A stretch of 64,000 bases of DNA from Monarcha castaneiventris obscurior (Eukaryota > Chordata > Aves > Passeriformes > Monarchidae): positions 11,346,001 through 11,410,000 of the forward strand of contig JAMPIT010000174.1 of NCBI GenBank assembly GCA_026261815.1. The letters run 5' to 3'. Made by a program: the position numbers and the translations under genes. Below the pieces are notes generated by a model, which was not told the origin of the DNA, ran no database searches, and worked only from the letters and a program-made list of their open reading frames with translations. Shown here piece after piece: positions 50,101-63,368 of the stretch (positions within the stretch are counted from its first letter, which is position 1; every line of letters begins with the position of its first letter).

Positions 50101-53100
50101 ATGATTGGTATTTTTCACCTGTATCATATTTAAGGCCTCATGGACTTTTTAAGGTTTAATACTTCTTGATTGTTAGCATGCCCTTTTGGTTTGGCAGCAA
50201 TTAGTCCCCAGGGAAAGGTCCCTTACAGTCAAAATTCATAGGTACATGCATAATATTACATAGGTAAGTGGATCGTCAGTGGAATTCTTCTTGGCATTTA
50301 GAAGTTGACATAGAGCTGTAGACTCATTATTTTGTATCTTTGCACAAACTTCACCAAAACTGCAAATTATTTTTTTTCTTTACTTCCATAGCATCAGAAG
50401 GCAAACACTTTTCCCCACCTTTTCCATGTGAAGGTGGAAATATCTTACTATTACCCAAATGATTAAAATCCAATTTAAGACCTAAATGAAAGTACAGTCC
50501 TTCTGCACATTTTATGTTGGACTGACAGCACCCATATCCAAAGAGAAGAAGGATTAACATGCTACAAACATAGGAATAAAGTACTTACTAAACATAAAAG
50601 GTTTGTGCCATAGGAATGCACCAATGAACAATCCCTTTTGTTAAGTCAATGTAATGCATCAAACAAAGAAAAATCAGTGGGAATGAGGATCACAGTGCTA
50701 TGACTGGAGCATTTTATGGCTTCATTGGAAATAATTCTTAAGAAAGCTCCTGTTTCATAACTAGGTGGTTTGGAGAATGACAAGAAGATGTGCAATAATG
50801 CCAGGGAAAAATGTACATGAGATTAGGAAAAAGTAACCATGTTGCACTTCTGCATTCTATTAAGACAGCTTTCCCAGAAAGTACCTGAATTACCAGGTAC
50901 TAAATAATGACTTTGGCTTTATCATATGGAAGATGGACCAGCTGAAAATCAGAAATCGAGGTCCAAGTAAAAACAAAATGGTCCCAACCACTTGTTTTTA
51001 ATGAAATTCAGTAGTAAGCAGCATCATTTCAAATAGAGCTCTCCTTAGAAGCAGAAGTATCTGAGCAACTCAACATCATCTGTGTTGGGAAAGGCCCCAG
51101 CTGAAGTTCCTTGCTCCCTTGGCAGGTGCTGAACCACTGCATTTTCACATAAAAGCAGTCAGGATCAGCTACACCATATATATGATGACTTGGAAATATT
51201 CTCCACGTTTCAAATGCAGTGTGAACCACTTCACAGATGCTGTGTCCTTTCAGAGACTTAAGCAAAGCTCAGACCCTGGAGAACGTAGCTGCTACCTGCC
51301 CATGTCTGCCAGACACCAAGGCTGGCTGTCTGGAATCTCTTTGCCTTAAAGTGTTTTATATTCTAGTTTGATTCTGTGAAAGAAAATGTCAGTACATGTT
51401 GACCTAAAAATGCTCATTCTACCACTTATCATTCGTGAAATCTGATCTCCAATACCAAGAGGAGATGGGTGTACAACCAAGATTATTGCAATCTTACTGA
51501 GTTGAATGTAACTCTTGCATTTTCTAACCAATTAGATCCCCCACAACCACCCAAATCACGACTAATTAAGTTTTTTCAGAACTGATAATATTTAAGTACC
51601 TAAAAAAAAGTTTGAAAAGTTGCCTAGAACATATTAATGTACCTCCAAGGTAATTTCATAAGTTTTCAAATGGACCATAAAACCCAAAGATCTTAATAGA
51701 ATTCCACTTATTGTTGTATTTAGAGAGATATCAAACTGTTCTATGTCTATTTTGGATCTGAGGGACTCCCTTAAAATCAAGGAGAAATAATATAGATTTC
51801 AATGATTTTTGGCTCAAACACTGTAGGAACTGTACAGGAAAAAAAAACCAAAAACACAGCACACCTTCCTAATTTTCAAGCATTATTTCAGGCAACAAAT
51901 TATTATTTTTTAATTAGAAACAGTTCAAAGAGGTTACTTTTACCAAGGTTTAAAGGAATTCCAAAAATACATTTTGATTCATTTACAGAGATTTTTTTTC
52001 CCCAAGGTTTTTGTTTTGTTTGAATGTGGAAAAAAAATAAGGATTTAAGACACAATTTCAGCTTGATGAAATGTTTCCAAGCTTTAGTCATTAATAAATT
52101 AGATAATTTGCAATTCAATATCTTCAATTTCAGTTGAATTTTAAGTGGCATTTTTGCAGTACAAGTACACTTAATGTAGTTTTTTTTCAGACTTTTCATA
52201 CAGAAATGTGAAATCATATTTACCTAATTTTACATGGTAAGCCTCAAACATCAGAATTATAAACCTGGATAAGGAGTAATCATTTTTAATCAACATTTTT
52301 CTCTATTTACTGTTAAATTATACAATCACCTGTTTATTTTTTCTCAAAGAAACCTGAATATTGTCATACAAGATTTTCCCAGTCATACCTTATGGATGAT
52401 CTAATTAGGTTTTTGGAATAGAACACGCTTCAAGAAATTTGAAATAAAGTCTTTATGCAGTTTTTTGAGAGTGCTCATGGTGGTTTTCTTTCTTTAAGCT
52501 GACATCTAAAGCATTTTCTGTATTAATTTACATAATATTTCAATTTTGTAATGTACTATCTTGCAAAACTAATTGCCAAAAATTATTGTTTTGTTCTTTG
52601 AGTTCCTTTACCCTTTCAATTGAATAAGAAAATAAAGATGTTAAATGTTAGATCAGATTAGGTCAGACCAAAGTACAACCCAGTTCAGCATCTCCTCTGA
52701 AAACAGTTGATACCACATGCTTTAGAAGTTGCTTAGAAAACCTTGGAAAATCTGGAATAATTTGATTACACAGCTAAATTTTTTACCTAAGAACCTCAAG
52801 AGATTGGTTGATTTAATTAAAGAAATTTAGGAAATTTTTTGTTTACCTCTATTTCCTCTTCCTGTGTTACTCAATACTTAGAGAAAGCAGGACTTTATCT
52901 ATGTGCCCATGTCGCTTTTTAAACTACTGAAGTGAAGCTCTCTGAAAAACCATTTCAAATTTGGGTCCATGCCATCTAAAAGATAGATAATGTTCTACTG
53001 TGAGAAAACCCACTTCCACCAGTTCATCTTTTTAACAGTAAATTATTAAAAATTGTTCATAATGTTTCTTATGGTCTTGGAAGAATCAAACTTGTATACA

Positions 53101-56100
53101 TCTATCTAGAAAGTACTTTGAAGTAACAAGTGACTAAAGAAATTCTTCTTGCTGCAGTACCCAGTTTCACAGGCAGAAAAACGTGCTGTCTGTAATCCTC
53201 TTTGCTGCTGAGAGCTGTGGCTTGCAAACAACCCACACCACGCCCCTGAGAGTCACTGGCAGGGGATATCTGTTCACCTGACTTTCAGCAGAACAAACCC
53301 TGAGTGGGGAAAATTCACCTTGGGCCCTGAATCTTTGCAATGTTTTACATCAATGCAGCATTCCATGGAGTGGCCAGGCAGGCCTAATATTCCTGGGGAT
53401 CCACATTTCAGGAATGGGATTGAAGGTTAAAATTGCTACGTATAAACACAAAGTGTTTTAATACACTTTTTGGAACTCAACGGCAGGGAAAATTGTCCAT
53501 AAGGACACAGCTTTAACTTGCATTTTAAGATGACCCTCACTTTGATTTCACTAGATTTTTTTCACTACAATCACATCAAACTGTTTGTCTGCAAGTTTCA
53601 GCCCACAGTAATTTGCACAATAGGAAATGGAATTAGAGTATTTTTAGCTTCCCAGTTCCCTGGGAAGTCACCATCAAACGACACAGTTCAGTAGTTATGA
53701 AAAAGGCTTTTCCACACTGTAGTAAGATGTTTTTCTGGAATGCCCATGTATGTAAGCCCAGATATTGTTCCTTAAAAAATCAGACAAAAAATGTCCTGAT
53801 TTTGTTTTATGAGATGTGGCCCAGCACGCCTAGCATAGGCCTGTAGCATTTGAATTTTAGGTTGTTAGCGAGACAGTTCCCCTAAAAGAAATACCTAAGC
53901 TCCCTGCACAGTGAGTGGAGACGGGAGGGTGCGTTTGATGACTTCCACTGGTAAGACAAATTGACCTCAGTTTAGGCACCAAAGGATTCACATTTGTCTG
54001 GTTTCTTTGTACATCTGCTGTACAGAAGCCCGTCCTTGAAAAAAAAAGACAAGTACCAGAGCAATACAGGCATGTCTTTGATGCTCCAAGCTGAAATTTA
54101 AATCCTTCTCATCAGTCACAGCCAGCAGCTATGCAAAGGGAGCAGGCACAGTGTCTGTGTGTCTCTTTGCTTGTGCTTATTTGCCTGTGTATCAGGTATA
54201 ACATGATCTAGAGAATGTCTATCTAGACAGCCCCAGACAGACTGCCTTAGTTTGACTAAAGATATAGCTTTATCCCTGAACATCTTGGAAGCAGTAACTA
54301 AACCCATCTTCTCTTCAGCATTGCCCAAACCAGAAAAGTCACAGACCTCTTGCCACCTCTGCCAGCATGTATTTGGAATACTGACACAGGAAACATACCT
54401 GCATCTTCTGATAAATACACATCCACTGATTGATTTTAATACAGTATCTTAAAAATTGAGAAAGAAGGAATTAGATGAATAAGCCTTAAAAGTACTCAGT
54501 GTCAGAATATAGCAGAAGAAGAGTGGGTATTCAAGTGTAAGATGGGAACACTGGGACCACATGGATGGGTGGTATCTGTCAGTGCCAGAGGAAGAACCAC
54601 AAAGCACCTGTGATGTGTGTGATCCCAGAGGGCAGCAGAGAGCTGCATGGTGGCAGCAGGAACCAAGAAAGCTTTGTGGGCAGTCTGATGGCAGCACTTC
54701 CTGCTGCTGTTCCTGCTGTGCTCGGAGAAACAGGGCTTCAGGCACATTCTCTGGAGCCGTGGAGGGTTCTTTCCAAGAAGCACCTGGATATTCTTTATAA
54801 CGGGAACTGTTCATCAAGGTCCTGAAAAGTAACTTCTGCCAAAAGCTGTGCATCTGAAAATTACTAATTGCATAGCTCCACATAAGTACTTTACAATAGC
54901 TAGTACTACTTCCTATGTGGTTTTAGTGGAAGCTAGTTACGACACCAACAACATTTACCAGTGATGTTCCACAATTTGTGTTATAAACAATCTAATGAAT
55001 GTTTTTCTCATGACTTTTGTGATGGTTCTTCACTTCATTAACTGGAACATCTAGTGACAGTATTTGCCTCTTCCCTCTGATTGAAACATGTAGTTTATTT
55101 TTCTTGTTTCCATAAATCAGACTTACCTGTTTAAGACTTAAAAAACCCCCTCCCCATAGGGGTGTTTTGATAAAATTATTTTTTTGTTATTAAGAATCCA
55201 AGTTCCTGGTGCAATATGTATGATATGCCTTTTCTAGCAAAATTGATTTTCATCAATAGTTAATTGTTCAGGTTATTTTCAGAGGTTTTGATCATAAAGA
55301 AGGTATAAACTACAGTAGTTTATGTGCTACATAGCAAGACTAAATGCAGGAGTGAAAAAATTGGTAGCTGGTACTATATAAGGGGGCATATTTTACTGGT
55401 CATAATATGTTTACATTTACTGCTTTTTTCCCATAGCTTGACAAAATTTGTAAGTGCACCTTAAGTTTCCCCTTCTGCTTTAGATTAAATAAAAAAGGTC
55501 CTAAAAGCTCAGTCTTTACAGATGCTCAACTACTTCTTAGATGCAAATTACTCTCTAACTCTCTCTTTTAAGTGCTGATTTTTATTGCAGGGGAATTAAA
55601 TATACAGCAATTACATTATGGGAAGAAACATTACAAACTCATATTACCAGGTTTATCTCATTGAAACTGATATTTTAGGTAAACAAGAAGTTTTCTAATC
55701 AAGTATCCTTGTAAAACCCCAGTTATATCATTCTGACATCATAAGATTAAACTAAAATTCCTTAAACTTATGTTCTATATTTTCCAAAGCAGGGAAAATT
55801 ATTATTTTCTAAGTGTGTTTCAACCACCACAAAAGAGATTTAGTAAATAAAGTTGTGCACAGTGTTATAGTAACCAGCTCTCAATAAATTTCCAAGTCAA
55901 TTCTTTATACTGCAAGTATTTCTACTTCCACTTCTTTCCATCAGTGCCACACCACCACTGAAATGATTCTCATTCCTTCTGATAATTCTTATTCTTACTC
56001 ATATCTTAGCAAAAGTCCAAAGTAAACTCTCAGAACAACTCAACTCCTGCCATACCAAGAATGGAATTGAGACCACTGTTGGTGGGACGGCATATGGAAT

Positions 56101-59100
56101 GGCTAAACCAGTGTGAGAAAGATTTCTGCCTTTCTTTTTTTCTTTCTAACAGATATTAGGTTAATTCTAACATATAAAGTGATACACTTTGGCAGGGTGT
56201 CCTTTCTACTAACTTATTTTCCTTTAAAAAAGCAATTTAATAATATTTTAGGGCATTTTTTAGTATATTGAATGTCCATTGCCACACTTAAGAATAATCC
56301 TATACCTTTGATTGTAACCTATGTAAAAGAAGTACAAGGCAGAACAAAATGGATGAGAGGAGCACAAGTATGCAAGTTAAGATTTACAGCTGATGGGGGA
56401 TATTTAGGGGTTTGTTTAGATTAAGTTCTTTCTAAAGAGCTTTAGGGCAAAGCTTACAACCAAACAATGGCACTGCCTGCTATTTTATGCACACTGTCTT
56501 TGATAAAGCCAGTTTCTGCTGGGACAGAGAAACCTGAGCCCATAGCCCAGAGGATATGCTGAGAGCAAGCTCTCTTCTCTTCTGACCCAGCAGAATAAGC
56601 ATGGACAGCGAAATAAATCATGAAGACTAATACTCAGAGAACAGGATAAAGTTCATTCTTTGTTTTTCACCAATGCAGTAATAAATTAAAGCAGCCAAAC
56701 TGCAAAATGGAAGTGCAGGATGAAAAGATTATTACTGTTCATTCAAGACCTGATCTACAGTTTTTTGAGAATTTTTCCTTCCCTTCTTGTGTTCCTTTCA
56801 ATTTTGTTTCATCATTTTCCAGCTTCACCATGCTATCTACTTTCTGCCAGAAGTGTAATTATCAGAGGGACTCAAGAAAGGATGCTGGTTCTTTCACTAT
56901 CTCTGCTTCATAGGGACTGGAAAATCTCTTTTCACTGTGATGACCCAATCAATGTTTCCAATTTTAGCCATCTAAACAGCAAGCAGTGCTCACTACAGTA
57001 TTTTAAAAGTCAGGAAGACCTGGTGCCTATTGCACTTACCACCAATAAATGACCAGCCAGTGACCGATTAAAGATCAGCCAGTGTTGCACTTGTGCTCAT
57101 CTGTAACTCAGGGACAAGAGGGAATTGTGACAAGAGTAGGGAGAAGGATAGTGACTCACTGCTTCTGTTCTGGCTTTCCAACCATTTAGGTGCCCATGAC
57201 CATTCCAGTCACACTGTGTTTTCCAAGCAACATTCAAAGCAGGTCTGCACTATGACAAGAGATAGCTTTGATAGGATGGACAGCCATTACACCTGTACTG
57301 CCTTTGCAAAAGACCTTCTGAAACAGTCTGCCCTTGGTTTTCAGCACTTGGTGCTATCCAAAGTAGCCCAAAAATGTATTAAACAACTTCTAGAAAAATT
57401 GTTAACATTTTGTTTATAAACCTTTAATGGACTGGTCAGTAATCCAGTTTCTTCCCACTGTCCTTCTGAGAGGACTTGAAAGAAATCATGTGTTTCCAAT
57501 GCCAGTTAATAATATGCTTTAAGATATCAAGGACTTAAAAACTTGAAAAGCCATGATTAAAAACTTAAGATCTGAAAACACATGAAGGGACACTTCCCCA
57601 GGGTACGGCTGAAGTGAAACAGATTCTGGAAACTACCTAGTTGGCACCTTTAACAGGAGGAGTGACAAAGATACCTGTATTCAAAGATGTCATTGCCCAG
57701 AACTCAGGAAAATCTTTAAACAATTATTCTAATATTCCAACAGCCTCTACGCAGTATTGCTTATGGCCAGATTAATCTTATTTATACTAGACAACCAATG
57801 TACCGTTAATCATCTCCCCACACTGACCATCTCCTCTCTAGTTTTCTCATTAGCATTATTTACATTTTCCTCAGAGAAAGAACTATAGATAGTATAAATA
57901 CTCTTTTTCTCCAGTTAATGCAGACTGTGTGCATGAAGGATTGCTTACACCAAGAGCATGTTGGTTGTCTTTCAGCTTCCATTTGCAGCCTTCCCTAGAC
58001 TCAAAATTGCTACCAAGGGCTGTCATATTTCTTAGTCTCTCATATTTCAGTCTCATTTCTGGGTGGTATTTTGTAGTAGATTTTCACCTAACAATGCAGC
58101 TTCCCTGTTTATCATCACATATAACTCCTTATGCTTTTATCATAATTTTCCTTTTGATTAACTGCCTGTTCTGGAAATAATAAAGAGCTAAGCTAACCAT
58201 ACTTGGACACATATAGATAAGAGTCCCACTGAGCCCTGACTTTTTCTTCTCTACCTTTGCAGAACCTCTCACTATACATTCTTCCATTATGAAGCCTGAG
58301 GCTTTGGGATGCTTGAAGTGACCTAGGTCAGAAGCCAAAGTCCACACCATGGGTGACAGCTGTAGAGCATTCTGGTTAAGGCAGGATTCTGTCAGGGCTT
58401 CCTGGGTCTGCCTCCTTCTTCCATGAACTGAAGGTGGGGAGATAGGCAGCTCTCTGATGGAGGTAATACAAATAGCTCTTTTCTCCTTTCCCCTATTATA
58501 TTGGGTGGAAATCACTTTGCAAAGGTCTAAATGTGGCCCTCTTTTGCCAGCATGTGGCTCGGCACACCCTCTTCACCTTGCATGTCAGTTTGGTGTGGAA
58601 AGCTGCTTGGTGATAAGCAGTGAACATGTTCTCCCTACTGGCTCCAGGTTTGTGAGAAAGTATTCTCACTGACACTGTGTCCATGGTCTGTGGACCAAGG
58701 GGTCATAAGCTGTGCGATCCTATGACAGTCCAAAGGAAGGCTCTAACTCTCAATCTGAGGAATGATTCTAGCATTATTTAACCCTGTATTAGGGCATTAG
58801 AGAGAGCGAGCTGTGCATCCAAAGTCTTCTTACAGAAGAAAATTGTGACAATTGAGTGTGTAAGAATATGTAAGACTTTATAAATGAGGGGAAAAGAAAC
58901 AGGAATAAATAGGGATAAGAGGAAATAGGGAGATCTCTGTTTTATTTCCTGAAGGCATCTGAAAGTTCTGAGATTGCAGTTTTCTAAAGATGAAAGTGAG
59001 GTCTGACGTTACCAAAGACCCACTCATTCAAAATACTCTCCTGAGGGGAACCAGCCATGTGGCCTGGGGAACTTTCAGCACAATTAAAGGCAACCAAGCA

Positions 59101-62100
59101 ATTTATAAAAGCTGACCATCTGTTTCTTAGCAGGTCTAAGTCTAAAAGGTACTGAGTACATTTAAGAACTTATTGTCAATGTTTAGACTTGGATGCTGAG
59201 GACACTGGATGTGCTTTTACCTACTCTTGAAGGCAGGTGGCTCTGAGAGGACCCTCACAGTGTTTTCAGGAGCAATGTTTCCTGCATCCTGAGAAGATTA
59301 ATTATTAATCTAGATCAAAACAAGTTCTGAAGGATTGGACTGAGGGGAAGGCACCATTAACTAGGATGGAACTCTCCAACAGCAGTGCATTTTCTCCTCT
59401 CTGACCTACTTAACAACTTTAACAGGTGTCACTTTCTTTCAGTGTTTGTACATCCATCAGGCAGTTTTTCTTATAACATTATTGAACCAGATTCAGCACG
59501 GCGAAGTTTAAAATCTCACTGTATCACAAATATTTTTATTAAATTATAAAACACAAAATTCAACTGAATTAAATTCAATAGTATGTCTCTTTGCTAGCAT
59601 GGACTCTTTATATTCTAATATTTTACAGTGAAGTTCTGTGACTCATAAGTTAGGTGGCATCCCTCCAAATTATGCTAGAAATGTTACATTACTATATTTG
59701 CTATAAAAGAGAAACTGGAGGTTCTATTTCAGTATTTTTCAAAATAAGAGTTTTTGTCTTCACTATATATATGGTATATGTCTTCACTATGGTTTTCCTG
59801 TTTATAAGCTTGGGAAGATATCATTTAAATTGTGCATACATATTAAAAATATACATGCACACAAAAGGGCTCAGAACAGGTTAACAGAAGTCTGAGCAGT
59901 GTCAGGGTAGCTGCTGAGTGGAGTATAAGCAAAGGCAGTACAATCACCACAAATCAAGTTCACCATTAGCTTTTAGACCATGCTAGTTTACCAGAATTTC
60001 AAGGAGATGGGAAAGTCGGGGAGTATCTTCATCTCAGTGAACATCAGATGACCTAAACATTGCAACACAGCTTGTCTGGCTGACTGAAAACTTGTAACAA
60101 AGACACCTGCTGTTCATCAGTTCCCAGGCTCTCCACTCAGCCTATTGAAATGGTCCAACAAGAAAACCGGAATGCTGAGGGCATCCAGCAAATTTGTAAG
60201 AGTAGGTAACACACATAAACATTTCATTTCTGCTCTTTACTCTATGTTCTTCTGCTTCTGAAAAATGCTGGCTGAAATGCCACTCACTCAGTAGATTTTC
60301 CAGGTGGAATATAACTGAACTGTTTTTGTCAACACGAGGGGGAGCACAGACACATCTATCAAATTGACACAGTCCTTGCACTTGATGAGCTTGGTTGAAT
60401 GAGTCTTCCACCTCCAGTTTTTGTTACGCCAATGAGTGATGAATCAGAGATATTTTTGACATTTGAAAGCAATTCAAGGTGAGAGAACCGAGAAGACTGG
60501 TATTTGCCAGTCAGAACTATAAATAAAATTTTTAGCACTAAGACTCCTCCAAAGCTTTTTTAATAGACTAAATTTTTATGTTATTCCCTAAGGATAGGAA
60601 TCCTATCTGTGTGTCATTTCTTTATATGCAGCCATACAGAGAGCAGGTAGGAGTTTGTCTTCCATCATAACCACAATAAATCCATCCTTGTTTCTTATGT
60701 TATTGGTAGGATTTTCAGACCTGGCCCAGTGTTTTTAGCATTAGAGGAATTAATTAAGTTGATGGGATTTTTCACAGTGATTCATGTTCTTAGAAAGGCT
60801 AATGAGTCAAGATATTAACTTGTAATGACATTAGTATACGTTTACTTGATGACATGGTATATATTCTAACTTGTGGTCACACAGCATTTCATCAGGAGAA
60901 ATGACTCATGAGTACTGCACAAAAAAAAAAGAGTAATTGCATTTACAGATAATGACATACAAAGTTTTCTTTATGTTTTCTTTCTGTGGTGTGAAAGACA
61001 GCAAACTTGAAAAAGAAAAGAAGGCTAGCGTCTATTTTTGGAGATAACAATATCAGCCATGTTGGTAAGATTAGCAGCCTGGCTGGATTTACACAGATCA
61101 ATATGAGAATGATTGAAGACCTCAGTGGATTTTAGCACATCTGAAGGGTAGAGGTTAAATGGGCACCAGCCATATTTCCACTAAGCCAGCCACAACTTAC
61201 ATTGAAGTAGCAAAATATTCTTTGTTGATTTTGACAACCATCTAAAATAACAAAAAGTAAACTAGATAGAAAGACAAGACCTAAAGGCAAATGACAGGGA
61301 GAGGAAATGTTTGTGTTGTATATCATAGTCAAAATGCATTCTGCAGGAAGATTTTTTTCTCTCTGACAGAACATTTAACACATCAATACTAAAAAATATT
61401 CTGATATATTGCGTGGACAAATTCAACAGATGAGATATAGGGATTTTGATGGAGTTGATTTAGGCCAACATACCCAAGTCTAGGATACTTTAATAAAGGT
61501 CAGATCAGAAACATCACTGAACATATGATGGGAGAATGAAACAAAGGAATAAATATTTTACTGTCATATTCATCTTCCTATAAAATAGGAATAAACCTTC
61601 AAAATATATTATGTGAACAGATTAAATTTCTATGTCAGGTTTCTCCTGTAGTTATTGTAAATCCAAGATGTTCTTGATCACTGCTGAAAAGAACCTGTAT
61701 GGTGAGTAAAGAACTTTCTAACCTTCAATTTCCAGAAAAGTTCCTAGCAAAATAAACCAAAAGACCTCAGATAATTCCAAGCTGTAACTGCTCATTCTCT
61801 TTCTTGAAACGTCAAGTCTTGGGGAAGTGTTGAATAACCACATTTTCCTCTCCACTTGCTTGGTACTGAAACAATGCATGCGTGATCTAGCACAGTTATG
61901 AAAGACCTGCTTATTTGTATAGAGGGAGCCAAAACAAATACTTGCTTCAAAACACACTAAATTAAGGTCAATTCTTTCATCATTCATGCACAAAAAATAA
62001 CACTATTCTATCACTTGATGAGTGAGATACTACACATTAAATATGAATATCAGAATCAAGTCTATAGGAAAAAAAGAAATATATATCTGTTTATAGATAA

Positions 62101-62117
62101 TTTCACTGACATTGGTG

Positions 62118-62134
62118 TTTTTTTTTTTTTTTTT
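62118..62134. repeat. poly(T) run of 17
   Basis: A run of 17 T on the plus strand in the large intron. No LINE or SINE body is recognisable beside it. Confidence 0.9.
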
Positions 62135-63242
62135 ATGTACATCATTAAAATATTGGCAAAGAAAACACCAAGGATGTAAAAAGCTGCAGGGCGAATGCAG
62201 GTGACACTGTTTTGTAATACCCACAGCAAATATGCAAATATGTTCTTTAATCAATTTACTCAGTTTTTTTGTCTGCAAAGTGCTTTCAATTTAATAATTA
62301 CTTTTTTTTGCATGATTACCATTCAGAAAACTTATGTGACTTGAACTCTGCCTGGGAGAGCTATTCTTCCAACTTTTGTTATTTTTCCCTGTATACATGC
62401 TTTTATTTAGGAAAAAAAAATAGTTAAATGAATAAGAAACAAAGATATTCAGTTTTTGTCCATGGGTAGACTAACATTTCAGGTGCATACAGATATGTAA
62501 AAGGGAACTAGAAAACAGCTATAAAAAGAGAAAGTTATAAAAAGAAGGTGGCATTCATGTCATTACAGAAATAAATTATTAGACAGAATGATCACATTGC
62601 AATAATCCTAGAAAATGTGTTGATAATGAAGTCAAGTTCATTCCACCTAGCTTTGGTTGCCTACAGGATGATGTGAAGTGTAATGCAGTTTTCTTAAAGC
62701 CAATTAAATGAGGAAGACACTTTCAATTCTTGAAACAGAAGTCTAAGTTAGATGAAATAATTGTTTTTCTGTGGATACCTCTTTTTCACTATTGCAGGTT
62801 GGATGGTTACTTTAAATTGGAAAACTGACATTAGGTATGACTTTAGGGAACTAAGAAAAAAAGTTAGTGAGTGTATCTGGGAGACAACTGGATCTGTTTT
62901 ACCTGTGCAACTAAGAAATTTCAAACATGGATACTTAGATGATCAAGACAGGTTAAAGATCTTCCAAACAGCATTTCCATGATACATGCTGATGATATGA
63001 CCATGCAGACAGCATGTTGGCACATATTAATGAAGACATGCCATAATAATGCTCATCATGGCAACTCTCTTTGGCCACAGAAGTCATAAAATCACTTTCT
63101 ATCAGGCCTTTTCTGCTTTAAGCATCATGGAGGTTTAGCCCTCATTCCTTGCATAAGATTGCATCCATTGTGTAAAAGAAAATGTGTGTTACAAATAATT
63201 CTAACCAACTCCCAGCATTTTTTAATAATGCATTTATCTTAC

Positions 63243-63368
63243 CTTCTATAAGCTTCCCTGTCTGCTCTGCATTGCCCCCAGGCAAGATCTTGGCAATGTA
63301 AGCTCCAACTTCCCCACTGCTTCCTGGAATTTCTTTCCCACCTATGACTCGGATTCCCAGTCCATTGC
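63243..63368 (-). CDS. PCLO: PCLO exon: first part of the PDZ domain
   Basis: This 126-nt exon has acceptor tgatcacag before GCAATGG and donor GTAAGATA after ATAGAAG. It encodes 41 whole residues plus split glycine codons at both ends. It starts with the PDZ carboxylate-binding loop ([10 protein letters not shown]) and runs through [11 protein letters not shown] to KLIEG. PDZ domains bind C-terminal peptides of partner proteins; in Piccolo, cAMP-GEFII (Epac2) has been reported as a partner of this region. Reading past the donor meets a stop soon afterwards, which supports the splice boundary. The next exon completes the domain. Confidence 0.95.

Larger units (their letters stand above)
36211..63242 (-). 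other. large PCLO intron splitting the PDZ domain
   Basis: A GT-AG intron of about 27.0 kb (donor GTAAGATA at 63242, acceptor cttcttag at 36211). It contains CR1 fragments at 41645-41990 and 47036-47157, a possible LTR remnant at 44814-44905, a TA-rich microsatellite at 40499-40526 and a 17-bp poly(T) run at 62118-62134. Open frames of 100-144 codons at 54449-54883, 56720-57052, 57093-57419 and 58129-58515 match no family I know. No RNA gene was seen. Confidence 0.85.
11229..63368 (-). other. PCLO: PCLO (Piccolo/Aczonin) gene, 3' portion, eleven coding exons
   Basis: Piccolo is a very large cytomatrix protein of the presynaptic active zone that helps organise synaptic vesicles, actin and RIM/Munc13-type partners. 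The window contains its C-terminal part: PDZ domain, Ser/Pro-rich linker, C2A domain and a Ser/Gln-rich tail. I identified it from the protein sequence, for example [10 protein letters not shown] (PDZ), [18 protein letters not shown] (C2A) and [17 protein letters not shown] (after C2A), which match my memory of vertebrate Piccolo. All exon junctions are GT-AG on the minus strand, and exon phases connect to give one uninterrupted frame of about 425 residues. The gene is partial: upstream exons lie beyond 64000, and the C2B exons of the long form were not seen. RIM proteins share the PDZ-C2 layout, but the C2A loop sequence and the nine-residue microexon point to Piccolo. Confidence 0.95.

Noticed and set aside
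56720..57419. Two plus-strand frames of 108-110 codons
   Set aside because: No domain, no splice or promoter context, and within chance expectation.
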